A DNA stretch of 64,000 nt from Streptomyces sp. NBC_01275 (GCF_026340655.1 NZ_JAPEOZ010000001.1:2418001-2482000), one strand, 5' to 3'. Shown: positions 1 through 9,354, numbered from the stretch's first letter. Translations and numbers: made by a program. Notes: generated from the sequence alone by a model not told the origin.

Positions 1-1629
1 TTCACTGCGGATCCGCGGCAGGGTGAGGAAGTTGTGCCGCGGCGGCGGGCAGGACGTGGCCCACTCCAGTGAGCGGCCGTAGCCCCACGGGTCGTCGACC
101 TCGACCTTCTTGCCGTACTTGGCCGTCTTCCAGACGTTGTAGAAGAACGGCAGGACGGACAGGCCGAGGACGAAGGAGCTGATCGTCGAGATCGTGTTCA
201 GGGCGGTGAAGCCGTCGGCCGCGAGGTAGTCCGCGTAACGACGGGGCATGCCCTCGGCGCCCAGCCAGTGCTGGACCAGGAAGGTGCCGTGGAAGCCGAC
301 GAACAGCGTCCAGAAGGTGACCTTGCCGAGGCGCTCGTCGAGCATCTTGCCGGTCATCTTCGGCCACCAGAAGTGGAAGCCGGAGAACATCGCGAAGACG
401 ACGGTGCCGAAGACCACGTAGTGGAAGTGCGCCACCACGAAGTACGAGTCGGAGACGTGGAAGTCCATCGGCGGCGAGGCCAGGATGACGCCGGTCAGAC
501 CGCCGAAGGTGAAGGTGATGAGGAAGCCGGTGGCCCAGAGCATCGGTGTCTCGAAGGACAACGACCCCTTCCACATCGTTCCGATCCAGTTGAAGAACTT
601 CACGCCCGTCGGCACGGCGATGAGGAACGTCATGAAGGAGAAGAACGGCAGGAGCACTCCGCCGGTGACGTACATGTGGTGCGCCCACACGGTCACGGAC
701 AGACCGGCGATGGAGATGGTCGCGGCGATCAGGCCCATGTAGCCGAACATCGGCTTTCGGGAGAACACCGGGATCACTTCGGAAATGATTCCGAAGAACG
801 GCAGCGCGATGATGTACACCTCTGGATGGCCGAAGAACCAGAAGAGGTGTTGCCACAACAGTGCGCCGCCGTTGGCCGCGTCGAAGACATGGGCGCCGAA
901 CTTGCGGTCCGCCTCCAGGGCGAACAGCGCGGCGGCCAGGACCGGGAACGCCAGCAGGACGAGGACACCGGTCAGCAGGACGTTCCACACGAAGATCGGC
1001 ATGCGGAACATCGTCATGCCGGGAGCGCGCATGCAGATGATCGTGGTGATGAAGTTGACCGAGCCGAGGATCGTGCCGAAGCCGGAGAAGGCCAGACCCA
1101 TGATCCACATGTCGGCGCCGATGCCCGGGCTGCGGACCGCGTCCGACAGCGGGGAGTAGGCGAACCAGCCGAAGTCGGCCGCACCCGAGGGGGTGAGGAA
1201 GCCGCCGACGGCGATGAGCGAGCCGAACAGGTACAGCCAGTAGGCGAACATGTTCAGTCGCGGGAAGGCGACGTCGGGCGCGCCGATCTGCAGCGGCATG
1301 ATCCAGTTCGCGAAGCCCGCGAACAGCGGCGTCGCGAACATCAGCAGCATGATCGTGCCGTGCATCGTGAACGCCTGGTTGAACTGCTCGTTCGACATGA
1401 TCTGCAGACCGGGTCGGGCGAGCTCGGCGCGCATGAAGAGCGCCATGACGCCGCCGATGCAGAAGAACGCGAACGACGTGACCAGGTACAACGTACCGAT
1501 GGTCTTGTGGTCGGTGGTGGTGAGCCACTTGATCACGACGTTACCGGGCTGCTTGCGCCGGACCGGCAGCTCATTCTCGTAGGAGTCTTCAGCTGCCGCG
1601 GCACCCTGGGGTTCGTTGAGGATGCTCAC
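1..1629 (-). CDS. ctaD: Cytochrome c oxidase subunit I (partial, C-terminus beyond window)
   Basis: Catalytic subunit of the aa3-type terminal oxidase in the cytoplasmic membrane; it reduces O2 at a heme a3-CuB centre while pumping protons. The reading frame gives 543 residues with the family's histidine ligands: FTMHGT near residue 90 (heme a), GHPEVY (CuB His and cross-linked Tyr), WAHHMY (CuB) and VAHFHY (heme a3 and a). About twelve hydrophobic segments are visible. The start is the GTG at 1629, whose first four bases GTGA overlap the stop of ctaC, so the two are translationally coupled. The reading frame is still open at base 1, so the last few tens of residues lie outside the window. 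Family identity is certain. Confidence 0.97.
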   Translation of the reverse strand, partial: MSILNEPQGAAAAEDSYENELPVRRKQPGNVVIKWLTTTDHKTIGTLYLVTSFAFFCIGGVMALFMRAELARPGLQIMSNEQFNQAFTMHGTIMLLMFATPLFAGFANWIMPLQIGAPDVAFPRLNMFAYWLYLFGSLIAVGGFLTPSGAADFGWFAYSPLSDAVRSPGIGADMWIMGLAFSGFGTILGSVNFITTIICMRAPGMTMFRMPIFVWNVLLTGVLVLLAFPVLAAALFALEADRKFGAHVFDAANGGALLWQHLFWFFGHPEVYIIALPFFGIISEVIPVFSRKPMFGYMGLIAATISIAGLSVTVWAHHMYVTGGVLLPFFSFMTFLIAVPTGVKFFNWIGTMWKGSLSFETPMLWATGFLITFTFGGLTGVILASPPMDFHVSDSYFVVAHFHYVVFGTVVFAMFSGFHFWWPKMTGKMLDERLGKVTFWTLFVGFHGTFLVQHWLGAEGMPRRYADYLAADGFTALNTISTISSFVLGLSVLPFFYNVWKTAKYGKKVEVDDPWGYGRSLEWATSCPPPRHNFLTLPRIRSE

Positions 1630-2585
1630 AGGTTGTTCGTCTCCCGGTTCTTCTCATGGGCGGTCTGCTCGATGCCCGCGGGAACGTAACCGGTCTGCCC
1701 CTTCTTGGCGAGGTCCTTGAGGTGCTGCTCGTAGCGCTCGGGGGAGACGACCTTCACGTTGAACAGCATCCGGGAGTGGTCGACGCCGCAGAGCTCGGCG
1801 CACTTGCCCAGGAAGGTGCCCTCCTTGTTGGGGGTCACCTGGAAGGAGTTGGTGTGGCCCGGGATGACGTCCATCTTCATCAGGAACGGCACCACCCAGA
1901 AGGAGTGGATGACGTCACGCGAGGTGAGGACGAAGCGGACCGTCTTGCCCTCGGGGAGCCAGAGGGTCGGGCCCGGGTTGCCGGTCTGCGGGTTCCGCTC
2001 GCTGGGGGTGCCGCAGGTGTAGACGCCGCCCGCGTTGTCCGGGAAGTCCGCCTTGAACCGGTCCGGGATCGCGGCCAGGTTCTCGTCGGTCTTCGCGTCG
2101 CCGGTGGAACCGTCGACGCTCTCGATGTAGTTGAAGCACCAGCTCCACTGGAAGCCGACCACGTTGACCGTGACGTCGGGCTTCTTGTCGAGGCTCAGGA
2201 GCTTCGACTCGTCGCGGGCGGTGAAGTAGAACAGCACCGAGACGATGATGATCGGTACCACCGTGTACAACGCCTCGATGGGCATGTTGTACCGGGTCTG
2301 CGGGGGTACCTCGACCTTCGTGCGGCTGCGCCGGTGGAAGAAGGTGCTCCACAGGATCAGGCCCCACACCAGCACGCCGGTGGCCAGCGCGGCGGCCCAT
2401 GAGCCCTGCCACAGGGAGAGGATCCGCGGAGCCTCTTCCGTGGTGGGGGTGGGCATGCCAAGGCGGGGGAAGTCCTTGTATGTGCAACCGGTGGCGGTCG
2501 CCAGGACCAGGCCCGCGGTCATTGCCTGCAGCAGCTTCCGCCGCATCGGGCGCCGCGGCGAGCGGTCGGAGCCGTTGGGACTCAC
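1626..2585 (-). CDS. ctaC: Cytochrome c oxidase subunit II, lipoprotein
   Basis: Carries the CuA centre that accepts electrons from cytochrome c and passes them to subunit I. The 319-residue product begins with a lipoprotein signal ending in a lipobox (TATGC), followed by two transmembrane helices near residues 60-80 and 105-125, then the cupredoxin domain. The CuA motif [12 protein letters not shown] is intact. I chose the GTG at 2585 because GGAAGG lies about six bases upstream; a longer open frame to 2690 lacks a ribosome site. Its stop overlaps the ctaD start (GTGA). The 5' region carries an inverted repeat at 2666-2694. Confidence 0.96.
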   Translation of the reverse strand: MSPNGSDRSPRRPMRRKLLQAMTAGLVLATATGCTYKDFPRLGMPTPTTEEAPRILSLWQGSWAAALATGVLVWGLILWSTFFHRRSRTKVEVPPQTRYNMPIEALYTVVPIIIVSVLFYFTARDESKLLSLDKKPDVTVNVVGFQWSWCFNYIESVDGSTGDAKTDENLAAIPDRFKADFPDNAGGVYTCGTPSERNPQTGNPGPTLWLPEGKTVRFVLTSRDVIHSFWVVPFLMKMDVIPGHTNSFQVTPNKEGTFLGKCAELCGVDHSRMLFNVKVVSPERYEQHLKDLAKKGQTGYVPAGIEQTAHEKNRETNNL

Positions 2586-2901
2586 GTAGCGCCTTCCCGA
2601 GAGTCTCGCCCGCGCGGATTGGCTGCGGCCTTCTCGGTGGTCGGTCGCCGCCCTGCGTCGGGCAGGGGTTTGGATGTTTATGCGGACCAAACCCTACTGG
2701 ACGCGTTTTGGGGTCGCGCGGGGAGGGTCCCCAACGCGCCGGGGGCTACTTCTGACGGTTCGTTCGGGGCGCCTAATAGCTCGAAACGTTCGGTTGTGTG
2801 GCGTGTGCAGGGCTGTTGTGGCTGTTCGTGCCCCGCCGCGGAGCCGCAGATGTCACAGCCCCGCGCCCCTGATTTGCTCACCGGCGTTTTAACGTTGCCG
2901 T
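2586..2901. promoter_or_regulatory. Divergent ctaC / desulfurase intergenic region with inverted repeat
   Basis: A gene-free stretch of 316 bases between the ctaC start and the cysteine desulfurase start. It contains the inverted repeat GGGTTTGG (2666-2673) and CCAAACCC (2687-2694), 8 bp perfect with a 13-base spacer, about 80 bases upstream of ctaC. Near 2855-2872 lies a CCCCGCGCCCC stretch resembling a short sequence I remember as dispersed in Streptomyces intergenic regions. No promoter boxes could be fixed with confidence. Confidence 0.4.
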
Positions 2902-4272
2902 GTGTCCTACTTTGATGCCGCTTCCGCCGCTCCCCTTCATTCCGTTGCCCGGCAGGCGTTGTTGGCCGCCCTTGACGAGGGGTGGGCGGACCCGCAGCGG
3001 TTGTACCGGGAGGGACGCAGGGCTCGGATGCTGCTCGACGCGGCGCGGGAGGCGGCCGCGGAGATGGTCGGGTGCCGGGCGGACGAACTGGTCTTCACGG
3101 CCTCCGGGACTCGGGCCGTGCACAGGGGTGTCTCGGGGGTGTTGGCGGGGCGGCGACGCGTCGGGCGTCACCTGATCGTGTCATCGGTCGAACACTCCTC
3201 GGTGCTCCATTCGGCCGAGACGTTCGAGTCGGAGGGCGGGTCGGTGACGCGGACGCCGGTCACGCGGACGGGGGCGGTGACCGTGCAGGCGTACGCCGAG
3301 GCGCTGCGGGCCGACACCGCGCTCGCCTGTCTGCAGTCCGCCAACCACGAGGTGGGCACCGAGCAGCCGGTGGCGGCGGTGGCCGAGGTGTGCCGGGCGG
3401 CGGGGGTGCCGTTGCTGGTGGACGCGGCCCAGTCGCTCGGGTGGGGGCGGGTGGACGGGGACTGGTCGGTGCTGACGGCGAGTGCGCGCAAGTGGGGCGG
3501 TCCGTCGGGGGTCGGGCTGCTCGTGGTGCGCAAGGGGGTGCGGTTCGCGGCGCGGGAGGCGGAGGAGTTCGCCGGTCTGCCGGCGATCGTGGCCGCCGCC
3601 GCGTCCCTGCGGGCCGTGCGGGCCGAGGCGGACCGGGAGGCCGTACGGCTGCGGGACCTGACGGAGCGGATCCGGGTGCGGGTGCCCGAACGGGTGCCGG
3701 ACGTGGAGGTGGTGGGCGATCCGGTACGGCGGCTGCCGGGCGTCGTCACCTTCTCCTGTCTGTACGTCGACGGGGAGGCGCTGCTGCACGAGTTGGACCG
3801 GGAGGGGTTCTCGGTGTCGTCCGGGTCGTCCTGCACCAGCGACACGCTGACGCCGAGCCATGTGCTCAAGGCGATGGGCGTGCTGAGCGAGGGCAACGTA
3901 CGGGTGTCGTTGCCGGCGGGGGCGGCCGAGGAGGACGTGGAGCGGTTTCTGACCGTGCTCCCGGAGGCGGTGGCCGGGGTGCGCGAGAAGCTGGGGGCGC
4001 CGGCGCCCGCCACGGTCGTACCGGATCCCGCGAGCGCCGCACCGGACGACGTCCTCGTCGTGGACGCCCTCGGCAAGCGCTGCCCGATCCCCGTCATCGA
4101 ACTGGCGAAGGTCATCGGGGACGTGCCGGTCGGCGGCACGGTGCGGGTCCTCTCCGACGACGCGGCGGCCCGCCTCGACATCCCCGCGTGGTGCGAGATG
4201 CGGGGACAGGAGTACGTCGGCGAGGAGCCGGCGGACCACGGCTCGGCCTACGTGGTCCGCCGGGTGGCGTGA
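2902..4272 (+). CDS. Cysteine desulfurase fused to a TusA-like sulfur carrier domain
   Basis: Class V PLP aminotransferase fold of the NifS/IscS type joined to a sulfurtransferase domain. Residues 1-370 hold the PLP lysine K197 in ARKWGG, the aspartate of LLVDAAQSLGW, and a candidate sulfur-accepting Cys at about 311 in SGSSCTS. Residues 382-456 form a TusA/SirA-like domain with its CPIP motif (Cys at about 394). By family knowledge the first domain takes sulfur from cysteine as a persulfide and the second relays it, so the protein may supply its own acceptor. Start is the GTG at 2902, with a weak ribosome site. The stop abuts that of the convergent kinase gene with no bases between. The target pathway (tRNA thiolation, Moco or Fe-S) cannot be read from the sequence. 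Confidence 0.88.
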   Translation: MSYFDAASAAPLHSVARQALLAALDEGWADPQRLYREGRRARMLLDAAREAAAEMVGCRADELVFTASGTRAVHRGVSGVLAGRRRVGRHLIVSSVEHSSVLHSAETFESEGGSVTRTPVTRTGAVTVQAYAEALRADTALACLQSANHEVGTEQPVAAVAEVCRAAGVPLLVDAAQSLGWGRVDGDWSVLTASARKWGGPSGVGLLVVRKGVRFAAREAEEFAGLPAIVAAAASLRAVRAEADREAVRLRDLTERIRVRVPERVPDVEVVGDPVRRLPGVVTFSCLYVDGEALLHELDREGFSVSSGSSCTSDTLTPSHVLKAMGVLSEGNVRVSLPAGAAEEDVERFLTVLPEAVAGVREKLGAPAPATVVPDPASAAPDDVLVVDALGKRCPIPVIELAKVIGDVPVGGTVRVLSDDAAARLDIPAWCEMRGQEYVGEEPADHGSAYVVRRVA

Positions 4273-5247
4273 CTAGCTGAGGTGCTTCTGGACCTCGGCG
4301 GCGGCCTCGTCGCCGTAGGCCTGGGCGAAGCGGTCCATGAAGTGGGCGCGGCGCAGCTGGTACTCCTGGGTGCCGACCGTCTCGATGACCAGGGTGGCGA
4401 GCATGCAGCCGACCTGGGCGGCGCGCTCCAGGGAGACGCCCCAGACCAGGCCGGAGAGGAAGCCGGCGCGGAAGGCGTCGCCGACGCCGGTGGGGTCGGC
4501 CTTGCGCTCCTCCTGCGCGCAGCCGACCTCGATCGGGTCCTCGCCGACGCGCTCGATGCGGACGCCGCGCGCGCCGAGGGTGGTGACGCGGTGGCCGACC
4601 TTGGAGAGGATCTCGGCGTCGCTCCAGCCCGTCTTGGACTCGATGAGGCCCTTCTCGTACTCGTTGGAGAAGAGGTAGGTCGCTCCCTCCAGCAGTATCC
4701 GGATCTCCTCGCCGTCCATGCGGGCGATCTGCTGGGAGAAGTCGGCGGCGAACGGGATCGAGCGGGAGCGGCACTCCTCCGTGTGGCGGAGCATGCCCTC
4801 CGGGTCGTCGGCGCCGATCAGGACCAGGTCGAGGCCGCCGACGCGGTCGGCGACGGCCTTCAGCTCGATGAGACGGGCCTCGCTCATCGCGCCGGCGTAG
4901 AAGGAGCCGATCTGGTTGTGGTCGGCGTCGGTGGTGCACACGAAGCGCGCGGTGTGCAGGGTCTCGGAGATGCGGACGGACCTGGTGTCGACGCCGTGCC
5001 GGTCCAGCCAGGCCCGGTACTCGTCGAAGTCCGCGCCCGCGGCGCCGGCCAGGATCGGCTCGGTCCCCAGCTGGCCCATCCCGAAGGCGATGTTCGCGCC
5101 GACGCCGCCCCGGCGTACGTCCAGGTTGTCGACCAGGAAGGAGAGCGAGACCGTGTGCAGCTGGTCCGCGACGAGCTGATCGGCGAAGCGGCCGGGGAAC
5201 GTCATGAGGTGGTCGGTTGCGATGGAGCCGGTGACTGCGATGCGCAC
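4273..5247 (-). CDS. PfkB-family carbohydrate kinase, adenosine kinase-like
   Basis: Ribokinase-fold kinase of 324 residues. The C-terminal PfkB signature reads DPTGVGDAF with the catalytic Asp at about residue 257; the N-terminal glycine-rich signature is RRGGVGANIAFGMG. The Pro-Thr-Gly-Val-Gly-Asp form and the length resemble mycobacterial adenosine kinase, which makes AMP from adenosine, but other sugar or nucleoside substrates cannot be excluded. ATG at 5247 is preceded by AGGAGAG at a good distance. The gene converges on the desulfurase with adjacent stop codons. Confidence 0.88.
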   Translation of the reverse strand: MRIAVTGSIATDHLMTFPGRFADQLVADQLHTVSLSFLVDNLDVRRGGVGANIAFGMGQLGTEPILAGAAGADFDEYRAWLDRHGVDTRSVRISETLHTARFVCTTDADHNQIGSFYAGAMSEARLIELKAVADRVGGLDLVLIGADDPEGMLRHTEECRSRSIPFAADFSQQIARMDGEEIRILLEGATYLFSNEYEKGLIESKTGWSDAEILSKVGHRVTTLGARGVRIERVGEDPIEVGCAQEERKADPTGVGDAFRAGFLSGLVWGVSLERAAQVGCMLATLVIETVGTQEYQLRRAHFMDRFAQAYGDEAAAEVQKHLS

Positions 5248-5365
5248 GGCGTGGACTCTCCTGTGGGGAGGGGGATTGACAGTTCACGCTACCGGGTCGG
5301 CGGTCGCTGCTGAAGCCGACGAAACTACCCGATAGTAGATCTTTCTTCGCAGGCTCCAGCGTGCC

Positions 5366-5371
5366 TACGGT
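5366..5371 (+). promoter_or_regulatory. -10 box TACGGT, leaderless arrangement
   Basis: TACGGT ends six bases before the ATG at 5378, placing the likely transcription start on the start codon. No Shine-Dalgarno sequence is present. A short repeat CTAC/GTAG at about 5324-5337 lies upstream. Confidence 0.35.
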
Positions 5372-5377
5372 TCGACT

Positions 5378-5587
5378 ATGACGAACCTCAAGGTCCCCAC
5401 CTCCGCTCCGGCCGACCTCGAAGGCGACCTGGCGTCGCTGCGCGGCGACTGCGCGCGGATGGCGCCGCACTGGACGGCTCAGGAACGGATCGTTTCCCGT
5501 CCGGTGTCCCCGTCCCTCATCCACGGCGTGCGCGTCCCGGCGTCCTCGGCCCGGATGCTGGAGGCGATGCCCGAGTACGGGAACTGA
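5378..5587 (+). CDS. Small hypothetical protein, 69 aa
   Basis: A short soluble polypeptide with no signal peptide or membrane segment; I do not recognise a domain. The composition is acidic and alanine-rich at the N-terminus, with a more conserved-looking tail (HGVRVPASSARMLEAMPEYG). Codon use has the high-GC third positions of a real Streptomyces gene. The ATG follows a TACGGT box by six bases, suggesting a leaderless message. It lies between the divergent kinase gene and a large membrane protein gene. Confidence 0.55.
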   Translation: MTNLKVPTSAPADLEGDLASLRGDCARMAPHWTAQERIVSRPVSPSLIHGVRVPASSARMLEAMPEYGN

Positions 5588-5680
5588 ACAGGGAACCGTG
5601 CGCTCCCCTTCTACGTCCCACCGCTGTCCCCCGTAAAGGGGATGCGAGGTACGACAGCAGGGCAGCCGAAGGAGCATGCG

Positions 5681-7441
5681 GTGAACACCGAGCGACCCGA
5701 GAACGACGAGGGCGGCTCCGCCGAGGAGAGCGGCGTCGAGGCGAGCAACGTCGAGGAGAGTGACGTCGGGGAAAGTGACCTTCCGGCGGAGGCCGCAGAC
5801 GCTTCGGCGGAGACCGCGGACGCCCCGGCGGAGGCCGCAGACGCTTCGGCGGAGACCGCAGACGCCCCGGCGGAGGCCGCAGACGCCCCGGCGGCCTCGG
5901 ACACTCCGGATGCCACAGACGTGCCGGACCCCTCAGACGCCTCCCCCGACGCCACAGACGTCACCGACGTCACCGACGTCACCGAGACCGGCGCCCCCGA
6001 GGAGGCTGACGCGTCCGGCGGGGTGCGGCGGCGCTCCCCCGTGCTCATCGCCTCCGTCGCGGCCGCCGTGCTGCTGGTGGGTGGCGGCGGCGCCTATCTG
6101 ACCTCGAGCGCGTCCGCCGGAGGCGCCGGCTCCGGGGCGCCCTCCGGTGACGGCGCCCCCGCGCCGCTCGTCCTCGACGACTACTCCGCCGCCTCCGCGG
6201 GCGGTACGAACGGCATCGCACCCGGCGAGCCGAACCCGTACGGCGTGACGTACCAGGCCACCGGCACGCTCCCCTCCACTCCCGGCTCCGCGCCCGTGTA
6301 CTGGGCGAAGGGCGAGGTCACCAAGGCCGAGGTGGCCGATCTGGCGAAGGCGCTGGGGGTGGACGGGACGCCGGCGGTCGACGGGGCGGCCTGGAAGGTC
6401 GGCTCGGGGAACGACGGCTCGGGGCCGGTGCTGCGGGTGAACCGGCAGGCGCCGGGCATGTGGACGTTCACCCGGTACGCGCCCGGCACCGACGACTGCA
6501 CCGGCGGCATCGCCGTGTGCAAGAAGGATCCCGCCGCTCCGGCCACCGCCCCGGTGAGCGAGGCGGCCGCGAAGAAGGCGGCGGCGCCGATCCTGAAGGC
6601 GGTCGGGCAGGACGACGCCAAGATCGACGCGAGCCAGATCATGGGCGCCCAGCGGGTCGTGAACGCCGACCCCGTGATCGGCGGACTGACCAGCTCCGGC
6701 TGGACGACCGGGATCAGTGTGAACGCGCAGGGCGAGGTCGTCGGCGCGAACGGGCAGCTGAAGACGCCGGTGAAGGGCGACACGTACCCCTTGCTCAGTG
6801 CGCGGGAGGCGCTGGACGCGTTGAACGCCGCGCCGGGGACCGACCATCGGATGGGCATCGGGGGCTGTGCGAGTCCGGTGCCGCTCAAGGACCGGCTGGA
6901 GAGCCCGTGCGGGTCGTCGACGGCCGCCCCGCAGCAGGAGACGGCGACGGTCGAGCACGCGGTGCTCGGACTCGCCCCGCACACCTCGGGCGGCCGGCAG
7001 GTGCTCGTGCCGTCCTGGCTGTTCGACGTACGGGCGAGCGCGGGCGGCGACGACTACACGGTGACGCAGCCGGCGGTCGACCCCGCCTATCTGACGTCCG
7101 CGACGACGGCCGCGCCGCTTCCGACGCCGACCTCGACGGCCACCTCCGGTCCGCAGAACGTGCAGGTGGACGGCTACACCGTCGAGGGCAGCGAGCTGGT
7201 CGTGAGCTTCACCGGCGGGGTGTGCGGCGACTACGAGTCGACGGCGTCCGAGAGCGGGGACGAGGTGAAGGTCACCGTGACCGAGACGCCCTGGCCGGAC
7301 AAGGTCTGCATCATGATCGCCAAGGAGTACCACCAGACCGTGAAGCTGGACGAGCCGCTCGGCAGCCGGAAGGTCGTCGGCTCCGACGGCAAGGCGATCC
7401 CGCTGGAGAAGACGGGGGCGCGGCTGCCGCAGGTGCAGTAG
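5681..7441 (+). CDS. Large single-span envelope protein with acidic repeat N-terminus
   Basis: The 586-residue product has a long acidic, Ala/Asp/Thr-rich cytoplasmic region, one transmembrane helix (about residues 125-147, VLIASVAAAVLLVGGGGAYL) and a large extracellular part of about 430 residues. No enzyme motif was recognised. Cysteine pairs (DDCTGGIAVCKK and others) suggest extracytoplasmic disulfides. I chose GTG 5681 because GGAG lies seven bases upstream; an in-frame ATG at 5642 lacks one. A seven-codon repeat expands the N-terminal part. A strong terminator follows. Confidence 0.8.
   Translation: MNTERPENDEGGSAEESGVEASNVEESDVGESDLPAEAADASAETADAPAEAADASAETADAPAEAADAPAASDTPDATDVPDPSDASPDATDVTDVTDVTETGAPEEADASGGVRRRSPVLIASVAAAVLLVGGGGAYLTSSASAGGAGSGAPSGDGAPAPLVLDDYSAASAGGTNGIAPGEPNPYGVTYQATGTLPSTPGSAPVYWAKGEVTKAEVADLAKALGVDGTPAVDGAAWKVGSGNDGSGPVLRVNRQAPGMWTFTRYAPGTDDCTGGIAVCKKDPAAPATAPVSEAAAKKAAAPILKAVGQDDAKIDASQIMGAQRVVNADPVIGGLTSSGWTTGISVNAQGEVVGANGQLKTPVKGDTYPLLSAREALDALNAAPGTDHRMGIGGCASPVPLKDRLESPCGSSTAAPQQETATVEHAVLGLAPHTSGGRQVLVPSWLFDVRASAGGDDYTVTQPAVDPAYLTSATTAAPLPTPTSTATSGPQNVQVDGYTVEGSELVVSFTGGVCGDYESTASESGDEVKVTVTETPWPDKVCIMIAKEYHQTVKLDEPLGSRKVVGSDGKAIPLEKTGARLPQVQ
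5792..5896 (+). repeat. 21-bp (7-codon) tandem repeat, 5 copies, in frame
   Basis: Five consecutive 21-bp units inside the N-terminal acidic region encode alternating AADASAE / TADAPAE heptads, with only a few substitutions between units. The length is a multiple of three, so copy-number change would keep the frame. Confidence 0.85.
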
Positions 7442-7459
7442 GGCCACCAGGGCAGACGC

Positions 7460-7497
7460 AAGGCGGCGGCCCCCCTTCGAAGGGGGGCCGCCGCCTT
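7460..7497. terminator. Bidirectional intrinsic terminator
   Basis: Perfect 18-bp inverted repeat (7460-7477 and 7480-7497) with a two-base centre, between the convergent membrane protein gene and the Fe-S carrier gene. Confidence 0.85.
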
Positions 7498-7532
7498 GTG
7501 TCGTCCGCGACGGCTCAGCCGCCTCGGACGGT

Positions 7533-7889
7533 TCAGCTGAAGGAGTCGCCGCAGGCGCAGGAGCCCGTCGCGTTCGGGTTGTCGATCGTGAAGCCCTGCT
7601 TCTCGATGGTGTCGACGAAGTCGATGGACGCGCCGCCCAGGTACGGGGCGCTCATCCGGTCGGTGACGACCTTGACGCCGTCGAAGTCCTTGACGACGTC
7701 GCCGTCGAGGGAGCGCTCGTCGAAGAAGAGCTGGTAGCGCAGGCCGGAGCAGCCACCGGGCTGAACGGCGACACGCAGGGCCAGGTCCTCGCGGCCTTCC
7801 TGGTCGAGCAGGGCCTTGACCTTCGCCGCGGCGGCGTCGGACAGGATGATGCCGTCGGTGACGGTGCTGGTCTCGTCCGATACGGACAT
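7533..7889 (-). CDS. A-type iron-sulfur carrier (HesB/IscA/ErpA family)
   Basis: A 118-residue Fe-S cluster carrier that hands clusters to apo-enzymes. The three invariant cysteines are present: one in GGCSGLRY and two in the C-terminal GSCACGDSF. The length is typical. It is transcribed divergently from nadA, whose product is a 4Fe-4S enzyme, which suggests the carrier may serve NadA among other clients; that link is inference. ATG 7889 is the first plausible start. Confidence 0.92.
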   Translation of the reverse strand: MSVSDETSTVTDGIILSDAAAAKVKALLDQEGREDLALRVAVQPGGCSGLRYQLFFDERSLDGDVVKDFDGVKVVTDRMSAPYLGGASIDFVDTIEKQGFTIDNPNATGSCACGDSFS

Positions 7890-8060
7890 CTACATCTCTC
7901 CCGGGTTGTACGGAGACTGCTTGCCGACGGTTGCAACCGACGGGGCCGCGGATTCATTCCGGGCCGAGCTCTTGTCTTTTCGTTCCCTTCTCATGCTCGC
8001 ACATGCGGTTGCGAGCGGAAAATGCCTGCGGACACGCCTCCGGCGCTTCTCCGGGATTCA

Positions 8061-8119
8061 CGTCACATCGACGCTATGACCATCGTCAAAGTGACGGTAT
8101 GCGGGTTATGATAGATAAC
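8061..8119. promoter_or_regulatory. nadA promoter with two inverted repeats
   Basis: The -10 candidate TATGAT lies at 8107-8112. It is embedded in the inverted repeat GTTAT-N5-ATAAC (8105-8119), a position where a repressor would block RNA polymerase. A second pair, CGTCAC (8061-8066) and GTGACG (8091-8096), lies upstream. No good -35 was found, which fits a controlled promoter. The regulator is unknown. Confidence 0.5.
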
Positions 8120-8153
8120 GTCAGATCGACGAAAAGTAGAAAGGGTGCGTGTC

Positions 8154-9353
8154 GTGACCACCGCCCAGACCACGGAGCTCGACGTAAAGCCGTCTCCGCT
8201 CGCCCTGTTGCTGCTCGGCCGTGAGGCCGACCCGAGGAGCGAGCGGGGCGTCGAGTGTCCCGGCGACCTGCCCTCCCCGTCCGACCCGGACCTGGTGGAG
8301 CGGGCCCGCGCGGCCAAGGAGAAGCTCGGTGACAAGGTCTTCGTGCTCGGCCACCACTACCAGCGCGACGAGGTCATCCAGTTCGCCGACGTCACGGGCG
8401 ACTCCTTCAAGCTGGCCCGGGACGCGGCCGCACGCCCGGAGGCCGAGTACATCGTGTTCTGCGGTGTGCACTTCATGGCCGAGTCCGCCGACATCCTGAC
8501 CTCCGACGACCAGAAGGTCGTGCTGCCCGACCTCGCCGCCGGCTGCTCCATGGCCGACATGGCGACGGCCGAGCAGGTCGCCGAGTGCTGGGACGTGCTG
8601 ACCGAGGCCGGCATAGCCGAGCAGGTCGTGCCCGTCTCGTACATGAACTCGTCCGCCGACATCAAGGCGTTCACGGGGAAGCACGGCGGCACGATCTGCA
8701 CCTCCTCCAACGCCCAGCGGGCCCTGGAGTGGGCCTTCGACCAGGGGGACGACCCCTCGACGACGAAGGTGCTGTTCCTGCCCGACCAGCACCTGGGCCG
8801 CAACACGGCCGTGCGCGACATGGGCATGTCCCTGGAGGACTGCGTCCTCTACAACCCGCACAAGCCGAACGGCGGGCTGACCGTCGAGCAGCTGCGCGAC
8901 GCGAAGATGATCCTGTGGCGCGGCCACTGCTCGGTGCACGGCCGCTTCAGCCTGGAGTCGGTCGAGGACGTGCGCGCCCGGATCCCCGGCGTCAACGTGC
9001 TCGTGCACCCCGAGTGCCGGCACGAGGTCGTGTCCGCGGCGGACTACGTCGGCTCGACCGAGTACATCATCAAGGCGCTGGAGGCGGCCCCGGCCGGCTC
9101 CAAGTGGGCCATCGGCACCGAGCTGAACCTGGTCCGCCGGCTGGCGAACCGTTTCGCGCCCGAGGGCAAGGAGATCGTCTTCCTCGACAAGACGGTCTGC
9201 TTCTGCTCGACCATGAACCGCATCGACCTCCCCCACCTGGTCTGGACCCTGGAGTCCCTCGCCGAGGGCAAGCTGGTCAACCGGATCGAGGTCGACGAGG
9301 AGACCGAGGCGTACGCGAAGCTGGCGCTGGAGCGGATGCTGGCGCTGCCGTAA
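8154..9353 (+). CDS. nadA: Quinolinate synthase A
   Basis: Condenses iminoaspartate with dihydroxyacetone phosphate to quinolinate in de novo NAD synthesis, using a 4Fe-4S cluster. The 399-residue product has the family's LGHHYQRDEV substrate motif and conserved cysteines in AAGCSMADM, HPECRHE and KTVCFCSTMNR. I chose GTG 8154 over GTG 8145 because AAAGG lies about nine bases upstream. nadB and nadC are not adjacent in this window; the gene ends at a shared terminator facing the RND gene. See the inverted repeat at the promoter. Confidence 0.95.
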   Translation: MTTAQTTELDVKPSPLALLLLGREADPRSERGVECPGDLPSPSDPDLVERARAAKEKLGDKVFVLGHHYQRDEVIQFADVTGDSFKLARDAAARPEAEYIVFCGVHFMAESADILTSDDQKVVLPDLAAGCSMADMATAEQVAECWDVLTEAGIAEQVVPVSYMNSSADIKAFTGKHGGTICTSSNAQRALEWAFDQGDDPSTTKVLFLPDQHLGRNTAVRDMGMSLEDCVLYNPHKPNGGLTVEQLRDAKMILWRGHCSVHGRFSLESVEDVRARIPGVNVLVHPECRHEVVSAADYVGSTEYIIKALEAAPAGSKWAIGTELNLVRRLANRFAPEGKEIVFLDKTVCFCSTMNRIDLPHLVWTLESLAEGKLVNRIEVDEETEAYAKLALERMLALP

Positions 9354-9354
9354 C

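Noticed and set aside
2..1528. Minus-strand open frame of 508 codons beside ctaD
   Set aside because: Same strand but a different frame from the real ctaD; the translation is His/Arg-rich without motifs.
7941..8060. Small peptide gene between the Fe-S carrier and nadA
   Set aside because: Low GC third-position bias and no start with a ribosome site; it looks like promoter DNA.
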